From assembly GCA_017473345.1 (NCBI GenBank), contig JAFULL010000066.1, positions 1-37,511 on the forward strand: 37,511 bases of DNA. Reading direction: 5' to 3'. The notes below the pieces were generated by a model. The model was not told the DNA's origin, did no database searches, and saw only the letters and a program-made list of their open reading frames with translations. The stretch is from Clostridia bacterium. GTDB lineage: Bacteria > Bacillota > Clostridia > Christensenellales > Aristaeellaceae. This document shows, one piece after another, positions 23,968-30,911 of this stretch. Position 1 is the first letter of the stretch. Each line of letters opens with the position of its first letter. Made by a program: the position numbers and the translations under genes.

Positions 23968-24239
23968 AAACCGTTGAGGAAGAGGAGTACCCGCATGCAG
24001 GGTGCGTTACAGGGAGCCGTGAACAGTGGAACCACGGCACGCATGGCGGCGGTGAATGGACTTCCGAGGGCGGCGGCGAAAGCAGGTTCTGCCATTAGCT
24101 GCCGACGGGATCCCGCACCCGTTATCCAGGCGGCGCGTATGTTGGTACGCGAAAGAAAGCCCGTCTTTGACGGGGAAATTGAGTGGCACCGCGAAATGAT
24201 CGCCTCAAGCAGAAAGTTTTTTCTGCCTGAGGCGTTTTT
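23968..24239 (+). promoter_or_regulatory. T-box riboswitch, predicted tryptophan-specific
   Basis: The leader of the ABC importer operon. A long Stem I begins near GAGGAAGAGGAGTA (23975-23989) and has the AG-rich bulge CAGGGAGCCG. The specifier loop reads GTGAATGGAC, where TGG (24057-24059) is a Trp codon. The T-box itself is TTGAGTGGCACCGCG (24179-24193). Its bulge is UGGC rather than the common UGGU, which fits a tRNA with discriminator G73, as bacterial tRNA-Trp has. GAG and GCG of the T-box can pair with CGC and CTC at 24201-24205 as antiterminator; the competing terminator is at 24201-24239. The region of about 500 bases between the two diverging genes is thus regulatory, not coding. Confidence 0.88.
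24201..24239 (+). terminator. T-box leader terminator
   Basis: CGCCTCAAGCAGAAA (24201-24215) pairs with TTTCTGCCTGAGGCG (24220-24234), with one mismatch, followed by TTTTT. It overlaps the antiterminator arm. Confidence 0.88.
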
Positions 24240-24311
24240 GTTTTGAAGGGAGAAGCTCAGCTTTCAAACCAACGCACACTACCGGCTCAAAAAAGAAAGG
24301 ATGGACGAAAC

Positions 24312-25283
24312 ATGAAGAAGTTCGCGAAAGTTCTTGCTCTGGTACTGGCTCTGGTTATGGTTTTCTCCTTTGGCTGCGCATCCGCCAAAACGCTCACCAT
24401 CGGCATCGCCCAGTTTGCCGAGCATCCCAGCCTTGACAACTGCCGCGAGGGCTTCATTGCAGGCCTTGCCGAGGCAGGCTACGTGGAGGGCGACAATGTG
24501 AAGTTCGTCGTGCACAACGCACAGGCTGACATGGGCCTGACTCAGCAGATCGCCTACCAGCTGGCGCAGGAGTGCGACATGGTGTGCGCCATCGCCACCC
24601 CCATCGCACAGGCCGCCGTCAACGCCTGCATGGATAACGGCAAGCCCGTCATCTACACCGCCGTCAGCGATCCCGTGGCTGCCATGCTTGCAAACGCAGA
24701 AGGCAAGAGCAAGCTCAACGTCACCGGCTCCTGCGACCTGCTGCCTGTGGAGGCGCAGCTCAAGCTCATCCGCTCCTTTATGCCGGACGCCAAGACCATC
24801 GGCATTCTCTATACCACCAGCGAAACCAACTCCGAAAGCCAGCTCAAGCTCTACGAGTCCCTCGCGCCCCAGTACGGCTTCGAGATCGTGGCCACCGGCA
24901 TCTCCACCGGCGCGGACATCCCCCTCGCCGCCGACAGCCTCATCCCCAAGGTCCACTGCCTCACCAACCTTACCGACAACACCGTCGTAAGCTACCTCGC
25001 CCTCATCATCGACAAGGCCAACGCCGCCGGCAAGCCCGTTTTCGGCAGCGAGATCGAGCAGGTGAAAAACGGCTGCATCGCCTCCGAAGGCGTGGAATAC
25101 ATCGCCCTTGGCAGGCAGACCGGCAAAATGGCTGCTGAAGTGCTCGCAGGCGCTTTCGCCGGCGACATTCCCTTCTACGCCAGCGAAGGCGGCGACATGT
25201 GCTACAACCCCGCCGTCGCCGCTCAGCTGGGCATCGCCATCCCCGAAGCCGACCTCGCGCGCGGCATCGACGTAACGAAGTAA
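24312..25283 (+). CDS. trpX: ABC transporter substrate-binding protein, TrpX-like
   Basis: A 323-aa extracytoplasmic solute-binding protein of the family often annotated as uncharacterised ABC transport or TrpX. The signal peptide runs through about residue 22. It ends in SFGC, an atypical lipobox, so lipid anchoring is likely but not certain. The mature start KTLTIGIAQFAEHPSLD and the LPVEAQLKLIRSFMPDAKTIGILY segment are typical. AAAGGA sits 9 bases before ATG 24312. The Trp-type T-box upstream and the downstream permease and ATPase support tryptophan (or a precursor) as substrate. That is a context-based prediction. Confidence 0.82.
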   Translation: MKKFAKVLALVLALVMVFSFGCASAKTLTIGIAQFAEHPSLDNCREGFIAGLAEAGYVEGDNVKFVVHNAQADMGLTQQIAYQLAQECDMVCAIATPIAQAAVNACMDNGKPVIYTAVSDPVAAMLANAEGKSKLNVTGSCDLLPVEAQLKLIRSFMPDAKTIGILYTTSETNSESQLKLYESLAPQYGFEIVATGISTGADIPLAADSLIPKVHCLTNLTDNTVVSYLALIIDKANAAGKPVFGSEIEQVKNGCIASEGVEYIALGRQTGKMAAEVLAGAFAGDIPFYASEGGDMCYNPAVAAQLGIAIPEADLARGIDVTK

Positions 25284-25423
25284 GCAGGGGCGCTGCCCCT
25301 GCACCCCGCCAAAGGGATACATCCCTTTGGAAACCCACCTTTGGGCGCGTAATACGCGCCCAATGATGGGATTCTTAAGGGCGGCAGCCCTTAAGCGGAG
25401 GTGCAGGAGGCGGAGCCTCCTGC
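25284..25423 (+). repeat. Array of five perfect hairpins between trpX and trpY genes
   Basis: Five consecutive inverted repeats fill the 152-base gap: GCAGGGGC/GCCCCTGC (25284-25302), CCAAAGGGAT/ATCCCTTTGG (25309-25330), TTGGGCGCGT/ACGCGCCCAA (25341-25363), CTTAAGGGC/GCCCTTAAG (25374-25395) and GCAGGAGGC/GCCTCCTGC (25403-25423). None has a T-run, so they are not intrinsic terminators. They may stabilise or process the message between binding protein and permease. Confidence 0.85.
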
Positions 25424-25435
25424 AAGGAGGACACT

Positions 25436-26317
25436 ATGAACGTTCTGATCGGTATTCTGGAAGAGGGTCTGATTTATGCGATTCTGGCGCTGGGCGTGCT
25501 GATCACGTACCGGGTGCTGGATTTTCCGGACCTGACGGTGGATTCGTCGTTTCCGCTGGGTGCGGCGGTGAGCGCGGTTTTGACGGTAAAGGGCATGAAT
25601 CCGCTGCTGACGCTGGTGATCGCGGCGCTGGCAGGCGGCGTGGCCGGGCTGGTGACGGGCATCATTCATGTGAAGTTCAAGGTGCGCGATCTGCTGAGCG
25701 GCATTATTGTGATGACGGGTTTGTACTCCATCAACCTGCGCATCGCGGGCCGCGCGAACCTGCCGTTTTTCAACATGGACACGCTGTTTGACAACCCCTT
25801 TGTGGACGGGTTTCCGGCGGCGCTGCGGCCCTGGAGCAAGGTGATCGTGGTGTTTGTGATCGTGCTGGCGGTGAAGGTGCTGTTGGATCTGTTCATGAAC
25901 ACCAAGGCGGGCTTTCTGCTGCGCGCGGTGGGCGACAACCGGGCGGTGGTCACCACGCTCGCGTGCGACGACGGGCTGGTCAAGATCGAAGGTCTGGTGA
26001 TCGCTAACATGCTGGTGGCGTTGTCTGGCGCAGTAATGGCGCAGAAGAACCGCGTGTTTGAAATTTCGATGGGCACAGGCTCGATGGTGTTTGGCCTTGC
26101 GGCGGTCATCATCGGCGTGAACATCTTCAAAAACCGGCAGAAGGTCAACTCCTCCACGGCTGCCATCGTGGGCAGCATCATCTACAAGGCCTGCGTGGCC
26201 ATCGCGCTGTCGCTGGGCCTGATGCCGCAGGATCTGAAGCTGATCACGGCGGTATTGTTCCTGATCATTCTGGTGCTCAGCGGCATGAAGAAAAAGAAGG
26301 TGAAGTTCGATGCTTGA
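25436..26317 (+). CDS. trpY: ABC transporter permease, TrpY-like
   Basis: A 293-aa integral membrane permease of the branched-chain amino acid/TrpY type, with about eight hydrophobic segments. Recognisable stretches are LGVLITYRVLDFPDLTVDSS and GLAAVIIGVNIF. It pairs with the binding protein and ATPase on either side. AAGGAGG (25424-25430) is 5 bases before ATG 25436. The stop overlaps the ATPase start by 8 bases, which indicates translational coupling of the two membrane-complex parts. Confidence 0.87.
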   Translation: MNVLIGILEEGLIYAILALGVLITYRVLDFPDLTVDSSFPLGAAVSAVLTVKGMNPLLTLVIAALAGGVAGLVTGIIHVKFKVRDLLSGIIVMTGLYSINLRIAGRANLPFFNMDTLFDNPFVDGFPAALRPWSKVIVVFVIVLAVKVLLDLFMNTKAGFLLRAVGDNRAVVTTLACDDGLVKIEGLVIANMLVALSGAVMAQKNRVFEISMGTGSMVFGLAAVIIGVNIFKNRQKVNSSTAAIVGSIIYKACVAIALSLGLMPQDLKLITAVLFLIILVLSGMKKKKVKFDA

Positions 26318-27083
26318 GCTCAAAAACGTTTCGAAGGTCTATTCCCCCGGCACGGTCAACGAGCACATGCTGTTTCGGCACTTCGACCTGACGGTTCCCG
26401 ACGGGCAGTTCATCAGTGTGGTGGGCTCCAACGGCAGCGGCAAAACCAGCATGCTCAACCTCATCTGCGGCTCCATCCCGCTGGATGAAGGGCAGATCAT
26501 CGTAAACGGGCAGGACATCACCCGCATGAAGGAGCACAAACGCTACCGCACCATCGGCCGGGTCTATCAGAACCCCGCCATGGGCACCTGCGGAAACATG
26601 ACGCTGCTTGAAAATATGGCCATGGCTGACAACAAAAACCGCCCCTACAACATCACCCGCGGCGTCGACCGCCGCCGTGCGGATACGTACCGCGAAATGC
26701 TTGCCGAGCTGGGCCTGGGGCTGGAGGACAAGATGAACGTGCCGGTGGGGTCGCTGTCCGGCGGTCAGCGTCAGGCGGTGGCGCTGCTCATGAGCACGCT
26801 GACGCCCATTGAATTCCTCATTCTGGACGAACACACCGCAGCGCTGGACCCCAAGACGGCCGAGATCATCATGCAGCTGACGGGCCGCATCGTGGCCGAA
26901 AAGAAGCTGACCACCCTGATGGTCACCCACAACCTGCGCTACGCGCTGGAATACGGCGACCGCCTGTTGATGATGCACGAAGGCAGGATCGTGATGGATC
27001 ACGCAGGCGCAGAAAAGCAGGCCCTGAAGCTGGACGACATTCTGGGCAAGTTCAACGAGATCAGCATCGAATGCGGCAATTGA
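26310..27083 (+). CDS. trpZ: ABC transporter ATP-binding protein, TrpZ-like
   Basis: A 257-aa ATPase. Walker A is GSNGSGKTS (Lys45), the signature is LSGGQRQAV and Walker B is FLILDEHTAALDP. The His switch lies in MVTHNL. It powers the importer formed with the preceding permease, whose last codons it overlaps. The RNA that follows holds further hairpins and then a terminator at 27208-27239. Confidence 0.9.
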   Translation: MLELKNVSKVYSPGTVNEHMLFRHFDLTVPDGQFISVVGSNGSGKTSMLNLICGSIPLDEGQIIVNGQDITRMKEHKRYRTIGRVYQNPAMGTCGNMTLLENMAMADNKNRPYNITRGVDRRRADTYREMLAELGLGLEDKMNVPVGSLSGGQRQAVALLMSTLTPIEFLILDEHTAALDPKTAEIIMQLTGRIVAEKKLTTLMVTHNLRYALEYGDRLLMMHEGRIVMDHAGAEKQALKLDDILGKFNEISIECGN

Positions 27084-27183
27084 GCAGGGCTGACGCCCTG
27101 CACCCTTTTCCGCTTCGCGGGATGGGCTGACGATGTTTGTGACTGCGTTCTTTGACCGCCGACGCACATACGGGTGCGTCGGC
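27084..27183 (+). repeat. Hairpin modules downstream of the ABC operon
   Basis: GCAGGGC/GCCCTGC (27084-27101) begins right after the stop codon and resembles the first hairpin of the array at 25284. CCGC/GCGG (27110-27120) and GCCGACGCAC/GTGCGTCGGC (27158-27183) follow. No open frame with a ribosome site is seen in this 185-base gap. Confidence 0.75.
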
Positions 27184-27207
27184 TCGCTTGGGTGATCGTT
27201 TTTTCTC

Positions 27208-27239
27208 AACCTCGCTCCTGTTTCAGGGGGCGGGGTTTT
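27208..27239 (+). terminator. Terminator of the ABC importer operon
   Basis: AACCTCGCTCCTG (27208-27220) pairs with CAGGGGGCGGGGTT, allowing G-T pairs and one bulge, around a TTT loop, followed by TTTT. It overlaps the promoter region of the next gene. Confidence 0.7.
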
Positions 27240-27243
27240 ATGG

Positions 27244-27249
27244 TATACT
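27244..27249 (+). promoter_or_regulatory. Probable -10 box of the radical SAM gene
   Basis: TATACT lies 19 bases before the start codon. The -35 region (TTTCAG at 27221-27226, 17-base spacing) is weak and is part of the upstream terminator. Confidence 0.45.
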
Positions 27250-27268
27250 TTTTTCGGGAGGTGATGAT

Positions 27269-28138
27269 ATGCATTTTGTCAGCGCAAAGGGCATTCTGTC
27301 GGCGCACAACGGCATGAACCTGTACCGGGGCTGCACGCACGGCTGCATCTACTGCGACAGCCGCAGCGCATGCTATCACATCGACCATGATTTTGAGGAC
27401 ATTGAGGTCAAGCGCAACGCGCCTGTTCTTCTGGAGGATGCGCTCAGGCGCAAGCGGAAGCGCTGCATGATCTCCACCGGCGCGATGTGCGACCCCTACA
27501 TGCACTGCGAGGAAGAGCTGGGCCTCACGCGCGAGTGCATCCGGCTGATCGACCGTTACGGCTTCGGGCTGGCCATTCAGACCAAGTCGGACCGGATCTT
27601 GCGGGACATGGACATTTTCAAAAGCATCCACCGCAAGGCCAGGTGTGTGGTGCAGATGACGCTGACCACCTATGACGAGGCGCTGTGCAGCATCATTGAG
27701 CCCAATGTTTGCACCACGCGCAGACGGTACGAGGTGCTGAAACGCTTTCAGCAGGAGGGCATTCCTACGGTCGTGTGGCTGTGTCCCATTCTGCCGTTTA
27801 TCAATGACACCGAAGAAAACCTCAGGGGCATTCTTTCCTATTGTATGGATGCGGGCGTGAAGGGCATCATGTGCTTTGGCATGGGCGTGACCCTCCGCGA
27901 GGGCGACCGGGAGTATTTCTATCAGGCGCTGGACAGGCACTTTCCCGGAGTGAAGCAGAAATACATCCGACAGTTTGGACTCAGCTACGAATGCCCCAGT
28001 CCCAATGCCGACAGGCTGTGGCGCATCTTTGATGAAGAGTGCCGGGAACACGGCATTCTGCATACGCCCGAGGACGTGTTTGCTTACCTGAATGAATTTC
28101 CGCAAAAAGAACTGGGCGAGCAGCTCAGCATGTTCTGA
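27269..28138 (+). CDS. Radical SAM protein of the spore photoproduct lyase-like family (COG1533)
   Basis: A 289-aa protein with the radical SAM cluster motif CxxxCxxC at Cys22, Cys26 and Cys29 (YRGCTHGCIYCDSRS). Further family features are MISTGAMCDPYMHCEEELGLTRE and the IQTKSDRILRD segment. COG1533 includes spore photoproduct lyase, but many members have no known reaction, and this one is shorter than the true ~340-aa lyase. I would not call it a repair enzyme without more evidence. GGGAGGTGAT is well spaced from ATG 27269. It appears to be monocistronic. Confidence 0.8.
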   Translation: MHFVSAKGILSAHNGMNLYRGCTHGCIYCDSRSACYHIDHDFEDIEVKRNAPVLLEDALRRKRKRCMISTGAMCDPYMHCEEELGLTRECIRLIDRYGFGLAIQTKSDRILRDMDIFKSIHRKARCVVQMTLTTYDEALCSIIEPNVCTTRRRYEVLKRFQQEGIPTVVWLCPILPFINDTEENLRGILSYCMDAGVKGIMCFGMGVTLREGDREYFYQALDRHFPGVKQKYIRQFGLSYECPSPNADRLWRIFDEECREHGILHTPEDVFAYLNEFPQKELGEQLSMF

Positions 28139-28156
28139 CGGATCTGTGTTCGCATC

Positions 28157-28185
28157 TTGTTTTTTCTGTGGAAATGCGGTAAAAT
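28157..28185 (+). promoter_or_regulatory. Candidate promoter of frr with overlapping inverted repeat
   Basis: TTGTTT (28157-28162), 17 bases, TAAAAT (28180-28185). The arms TGCGGT (28175-28180) and ACCGCA (28193-28198) form an inverted repeat across the -10 and start site. Confidence 0.5.
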
Positions 28186-28233
28186 TGTTGCAACCGCAAT
28201 TTTGATTTTTATTCCGTAAGGGAGGATACGATT

Positions 28234-28791
28234 ATGTACCGACAGGTTATTGAAACCGCCACCGACAAAATGAAGAAGACCACCAGCGTCTATCAGGATG
28301 AGCTTCGTTCCATCCGTGCCGGCCGCGCCAATCCCCAGCTGCTGGAGCGCATCACCGTGGACTACTACGGCGTGCAGACTCCCCTGACCCAGATGGGCAA
28401 CATCACCGCGCCCGAACCCCGCATGCTGGTCATCAACCTCTGGGATCAGAAGTCCATTCCGCTGGTGGAAAAGGCCATTTTGAAGAGCGATCTGGGCCTG
28501 AACCCCACCAACGACGGCAAGCTGATCCGCCTGGTGATCCCGGAACTGAACGAGGAGCGCCGCAAGGAGCTGACCAAGCTGGTTCGCAAGAGCGCTGAGG
28601 AAGCCAAGGTCGCCATCCGTTCCATCCGCCGCGACGCCATGGAGCAGTTCAAGAAGCTGGAGAAGGACTCCAAGATCACCGAGGACGACCGCACCAAGGC
28701 CGAAAAGAAGATGCAGGACAAGACCGACGAGTCCATCAAGGGCATCGACGCTCTGTGCGCTGAGAAGGAAAAGGAAATCATGGCTGTGTAA
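28234..28791 (+). CDS. frr: Ribosome recycling factor
   Basis: A 185-aa protein that, with EF-G, splits post-termination ribosomes. The conserved signature is present: ELRSIRAGRANPQLLERI, PLTQMGNITAPEPRML and ELTKLVRKSAEEAKVAIRSIRRDA. The length is normal. GGAGG sits well before ATG 28234. In most Firmicutes frr follows pyrH; here it has its own promoter after a radical SAM gene. A hairpin-rich repeat separates it from the uppS group. Confidence 0.96.
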   Translation: MYRQVIETATDKMKKTTSVYQDELRSIRAGRANPQLLERITVDYYGVQTPLTQMGNITAPEPRMLVINLWDQKSIPLVEKAILKSDLGLNPTNDGKLIRLVIPELNEERRKELTKLVRKSAEEAKVAIRSIRRDAMEQFKKLEKDSKITEDDRTKAEKKMQDKTDESIKGIDALCAEKEKEIMAV

Positions 28792-28797
28792 GGTTAC

Positions 28798-28938
28798 GTC
28801 GAAAAAACTCGCTTCGCGATTTTTTCCGCCGAAAGCTTAAGAAATGTTTCCGCGCCTGCGCGGAAACTCCCCGCCCTCCCGGCGGAGCCGGGAGATACGA
28901 ATGCAATCGGAGGGCCTGCGGGCCCTCCGATACCTCCC
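28798..28938 (+). repeat. Hairpin-module repeat, copy A
   Basis: Starts with a CGTCGAAAAA-type inverted repeat, followed by GTTTCCGCGC/GCGCGGAAAC (28846-28867), CTCCCGGC/GCCGGGAG (28876-28894) and ATCGGAGGGCC/GGCCCTCCGAT (28906-28931), ending in ACCTCCC. The first and last modules match copy B at 34542-34715; the middle hairpins differ. Confidence 0.8.
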
Positions 28939-28959
28939 GAGGGAGAAACATATAAACAG

Positions 28960-29232
28960 ATGCAAGCTACCTTTGAACACCTTTTGGGCCTGCCTGCCAC
29001 GGCGGCGATCGCGATTCTTGCCTCCTACGGCATTATGGACGTAGAGGTGGTCGCCACCGCAGCCCCGCAGCGCAAAAACCCCTCTCCGGAGGACGCCCTG
29101 CGCTCGGACGAGGGCGAACGGTCCGGCTATGCCTCCACGCGCGTGGTGGAGGTCAAGGACGATGGGCGCAAGCTCATCGTTTCACGTTTTTTGACGGGCG
29201 ATCCGCGCGATCGCGAAAGGAGCGCCAAATGA
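28960..29232 (+). CDS. Small protein of unknown function upstream of uppS (90 aa)
   Basis: I do not recognise it. The 90-aa product has one hydrophobic stretch (LPATAAIAILASYGIMDVEVV, about residues 11-31). A charged middle part follows, and it ends with VVEVKDDGRKLIVSRFL, which looks like a short beta-hairpin. The frame ends in an ATGA overlap with uppS (29229-29232), which favours a real, coupled gene. The ribosome site is only GAGGGAG (28939-28945), rather far from ATG 28960 at 14 bases. Confidence 0.6.
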   Translation: MQATFEHLLGLPATAAIAILASYGIMDVEVVATAAPQRKNPSPEDALRSDEGERSGYASTRVVEVKDDGRKLIVSRFLTGDPRDRERSAK

Positions 29233-29969
29233 GCACCCCCACCCTGTATGCGCCCATTGATCTGCAGCGTCTGCCCAAGCATGTGGGCATCATCATGGAC
29301 GGCAACGGCCGCTGGGCCAAGCAGAACAAGCTGAAGGTGGCCATGGGCCACCGCGCCGGCACTGAGGCCCTGCGTGAGATCATCCGCAACTCCAGCGACA
29401 TCGGCATTCAGGCGCTGTCGCTGTACGCCTTCTCCACCGAAAACTGGAACCGTTCCCAGGCTGAGGTGGAGGCCCTCATGCAGCTCATTCTCGACTTTTT
29501 TCATTCCGAGATCGACGAGCTGGATGAAAAAAACGTGCGCATCACCATTCTGGGCGACAAGTCCGCCCTGCCTGAAAAACAGCGCGAGGCGCTTATTCAG
29601 GCGGAGGAGCGCACGGGCAAAAACACCGGCCTCAAGCTCAACATCGCCATCAACTACGGCGGCCGCGCCGAGCTGGTGCGCGCTGCGCAGCTGCTTGCAC
29701 AGGATGTGAAGGCAGGCGCGCTTTCCCCCGAAGCGTTTACTGAGGAGCTTTTTGCCGACAGGCTCTACACCGCCGGTATGCCCGATGTGGACCTGATGAT
29801 CCGCACCAGCGGCGAAATGCGGCTGTCCAACTTTATGCTGTGGCAGTGCTCCTATGCCGAGTTTGTGTTCCCCACGGTGCTCTGGCCCGATTTTGACCTG
29901 CGCCAGTACCACCAGTGTATCGCGGAGTTCCAGGGCCGCAAGCGCCGCTTTGGCAAACGCGAGGAATAA
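29229..29969 (+). CDS. uppS: Isoprenyl transferase (undecaprenyl diphosphate synthase)
   Basis: A 246-aa cis-prenyltransferase that adds isopentenyl units to farnesyl diphosphate to give the C55 carrier for wall synthesis. The catalytic Asp24 lies in GIIMDGNGRWA. Further motifs are YAFSTENWNR, INYGGRAELVRA, and DLMIRTSGEMRLSNFMLWQ with the following YAEFVF. AAGGAG precedes ATG 29229, which overlaps the stop of the small upstream gene. cdsA, dxr and rseP follow in the common bacterial order. Confidence 0.96.
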   Translation: MSTPTLYAPIDLQRLPKHVGIIMDGNGRWAKQNKLKVAMGHRAGTEALREIIRNSSDIGIQALSLYAFSTENWNRSQAEVEALMQLILDFFHSEIDELDEKNVRITILGDKSALPEKQREALIQAEERTGKNTGLKLNIAINYGGRAELVRAAQLLAQDVKAGALSPEAFTEELFADRLYTAGMPDVDLMIRTSGEMRLSNFMLWQCSYAEFVFPTVLWPDFDLRQYHQCIAEFQGRKRRFGKREE

Positions 29970-29984
29970 AAGGAGACCCCTCTC

Positions 29985-30827
29985 ATGAGCGAAGAAACCA
30001 ACAAAAAGAAGCAGTCCAGAATGCAGCGCGTCGTCACCGGCACGGTGCTGGCGGCCGGGCTGATCGTCATTCTGGCGCTGGGCAAGTGGGTGACGGCGCT
30101 GGCGATCGTCGCGGCGCTGTGCCTTGCGGTGTATGAGGAGTTTGGCGCTTTCAGGGCCGGCGGTTACCGCCCGGTCATGTGGCCCAGCTACGCTGCGCTG
30201 GCGGTGAGCGTGCCGCTGATGCTGATGCATTCGGCGGTGTCGGTCGCGCCGGTGATGATGGTATTTTCCATCGCCATTCTGTTTTGCGTGATGCGCCGCG
30301 AAAAGCCGGAACTGCTGGATGCGCTGATCAGTGCAACGCCGCTGATCACGCTGGTGCTGCCGGGCATGTGCGCCATCGGCGTGCTGGATACCGAGCCCCG
30401 CAGCCTGCAGCTGTACCTGCTTTTGATGATGTTTGCCGTGCCCATTCTGGGCGACACCTTTGCCTATGTGGTGGGCAGCAATGTGGGCGGGCCGAAGCTT
30501 TGCCCCCTCATCAGCCCCAACAAAACCATCTCCGGCGCCATCGGCGGCCTGCTTGGCAGCGTGCTGGGCGCAGTGGCCGTGGGCCGTCTCTTCCATGCCT
30601 TTGTACCGGCCGTTGCCTTCCCGCCCATGTGGGCTGAACTGGTGGTGGGCCTGGTGGGCGGCGCGGCGGCGCAGATGGGCGACCTGTTTGCCAGCATGAT
30701 CAAGCGTCACTGCAAAATCAAGGACTTCGGCCACCTGTTCCCCGGCCACGGCGGCATGCTCGACCGGCTGGACAGCATTGTTTTCACTGCCATCATCATA
30801 TACTGCTTCCGCACTTTCCTGCTGTAA
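29985..30827 (+). CDS. cdsA: Phosphatidate cytidylyltransferase
   Basis: A 280-aa integral membrane enzyme that makes CDP-diacylglycerol from phosphatidate and CTP for phospholipids. About seven or eight membrane segments are visible. The C-terminal signature is present (GDLFASMIKRHCKIKDFGHLFPGHGGMLDRLDS). AAGGAG precedes ATG 29985, 15 bases after uppS. A GTGCCGGGG/CCCCGGCAC stem (30852-30888) lies before dxr, without a T-run. Confidence 0.94.
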   Translation: MSEETNKKKQSRMQRVVTGTVLAAGLIVILALGKWVTALAIVAALCLAVYEEFGAFRAGGYRPVMWPSYAALAVSVPLMLMHSAVSVAPVMMVFSIAILFCVMRREKPELLDALISATPLITLVLPGMCAIGVLDTEPRSLQLYLLLMMFAVPILGDTFAYVVGSNVGGPKLCPLISPNKTISGAIGGLLGSVLGAVAVGRLFHAFVPAVAFPPMWAELVVGLVGGAAAQMGDLFASMIKRHCKIKDFGHLFPGHGGMLDRLDSIVFTAIIIYCFRTFLL

Positions 30828-30911
30828 AGCTGCGGATCAATTACACAAGCTGTGCCGGGGAGAGCGCTTTTCAGCCGCGCCCCGGCACGTTTGACGAAAA
30901 GGAGAATGCAT

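Noticed and set aside
22669..24246. A 525-codon plus-strand frame opposite the MFS-GH2 gene and running through the T-box
   Set aside because: It is His/Gln/Arg-rich with no family motif and would cover two promoters and a T-box leader.
24303..24400. A standard lipobox on the TrpX-like binding protein
   Set aside because: The sequence before the Cys is SFG, not the usual LAG/LSA type, so lipid anchoring is noted only as likely.
25284..25423. Reading the hairpin array as rho-independent terminators
   Set aside because: None of the five stems is followed by a T-run, and the permease and ATPase downstream have no promoter of their own that I can see.
27269..28138. Calling the radical SAM protein a true spore photoproduct lyase (splB)
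   Set aside because: It is about 50 residues shorter, and I could not identify the lyase-specific C-terminal Cys context. The broader COG1533 label is safer.
29127..30749. A 540-codon minus-strand frame opposite uppS and cdsA
   Set aside because: It is a shadow of two well-supported genes, with His/Gln-rich repetitive composition.
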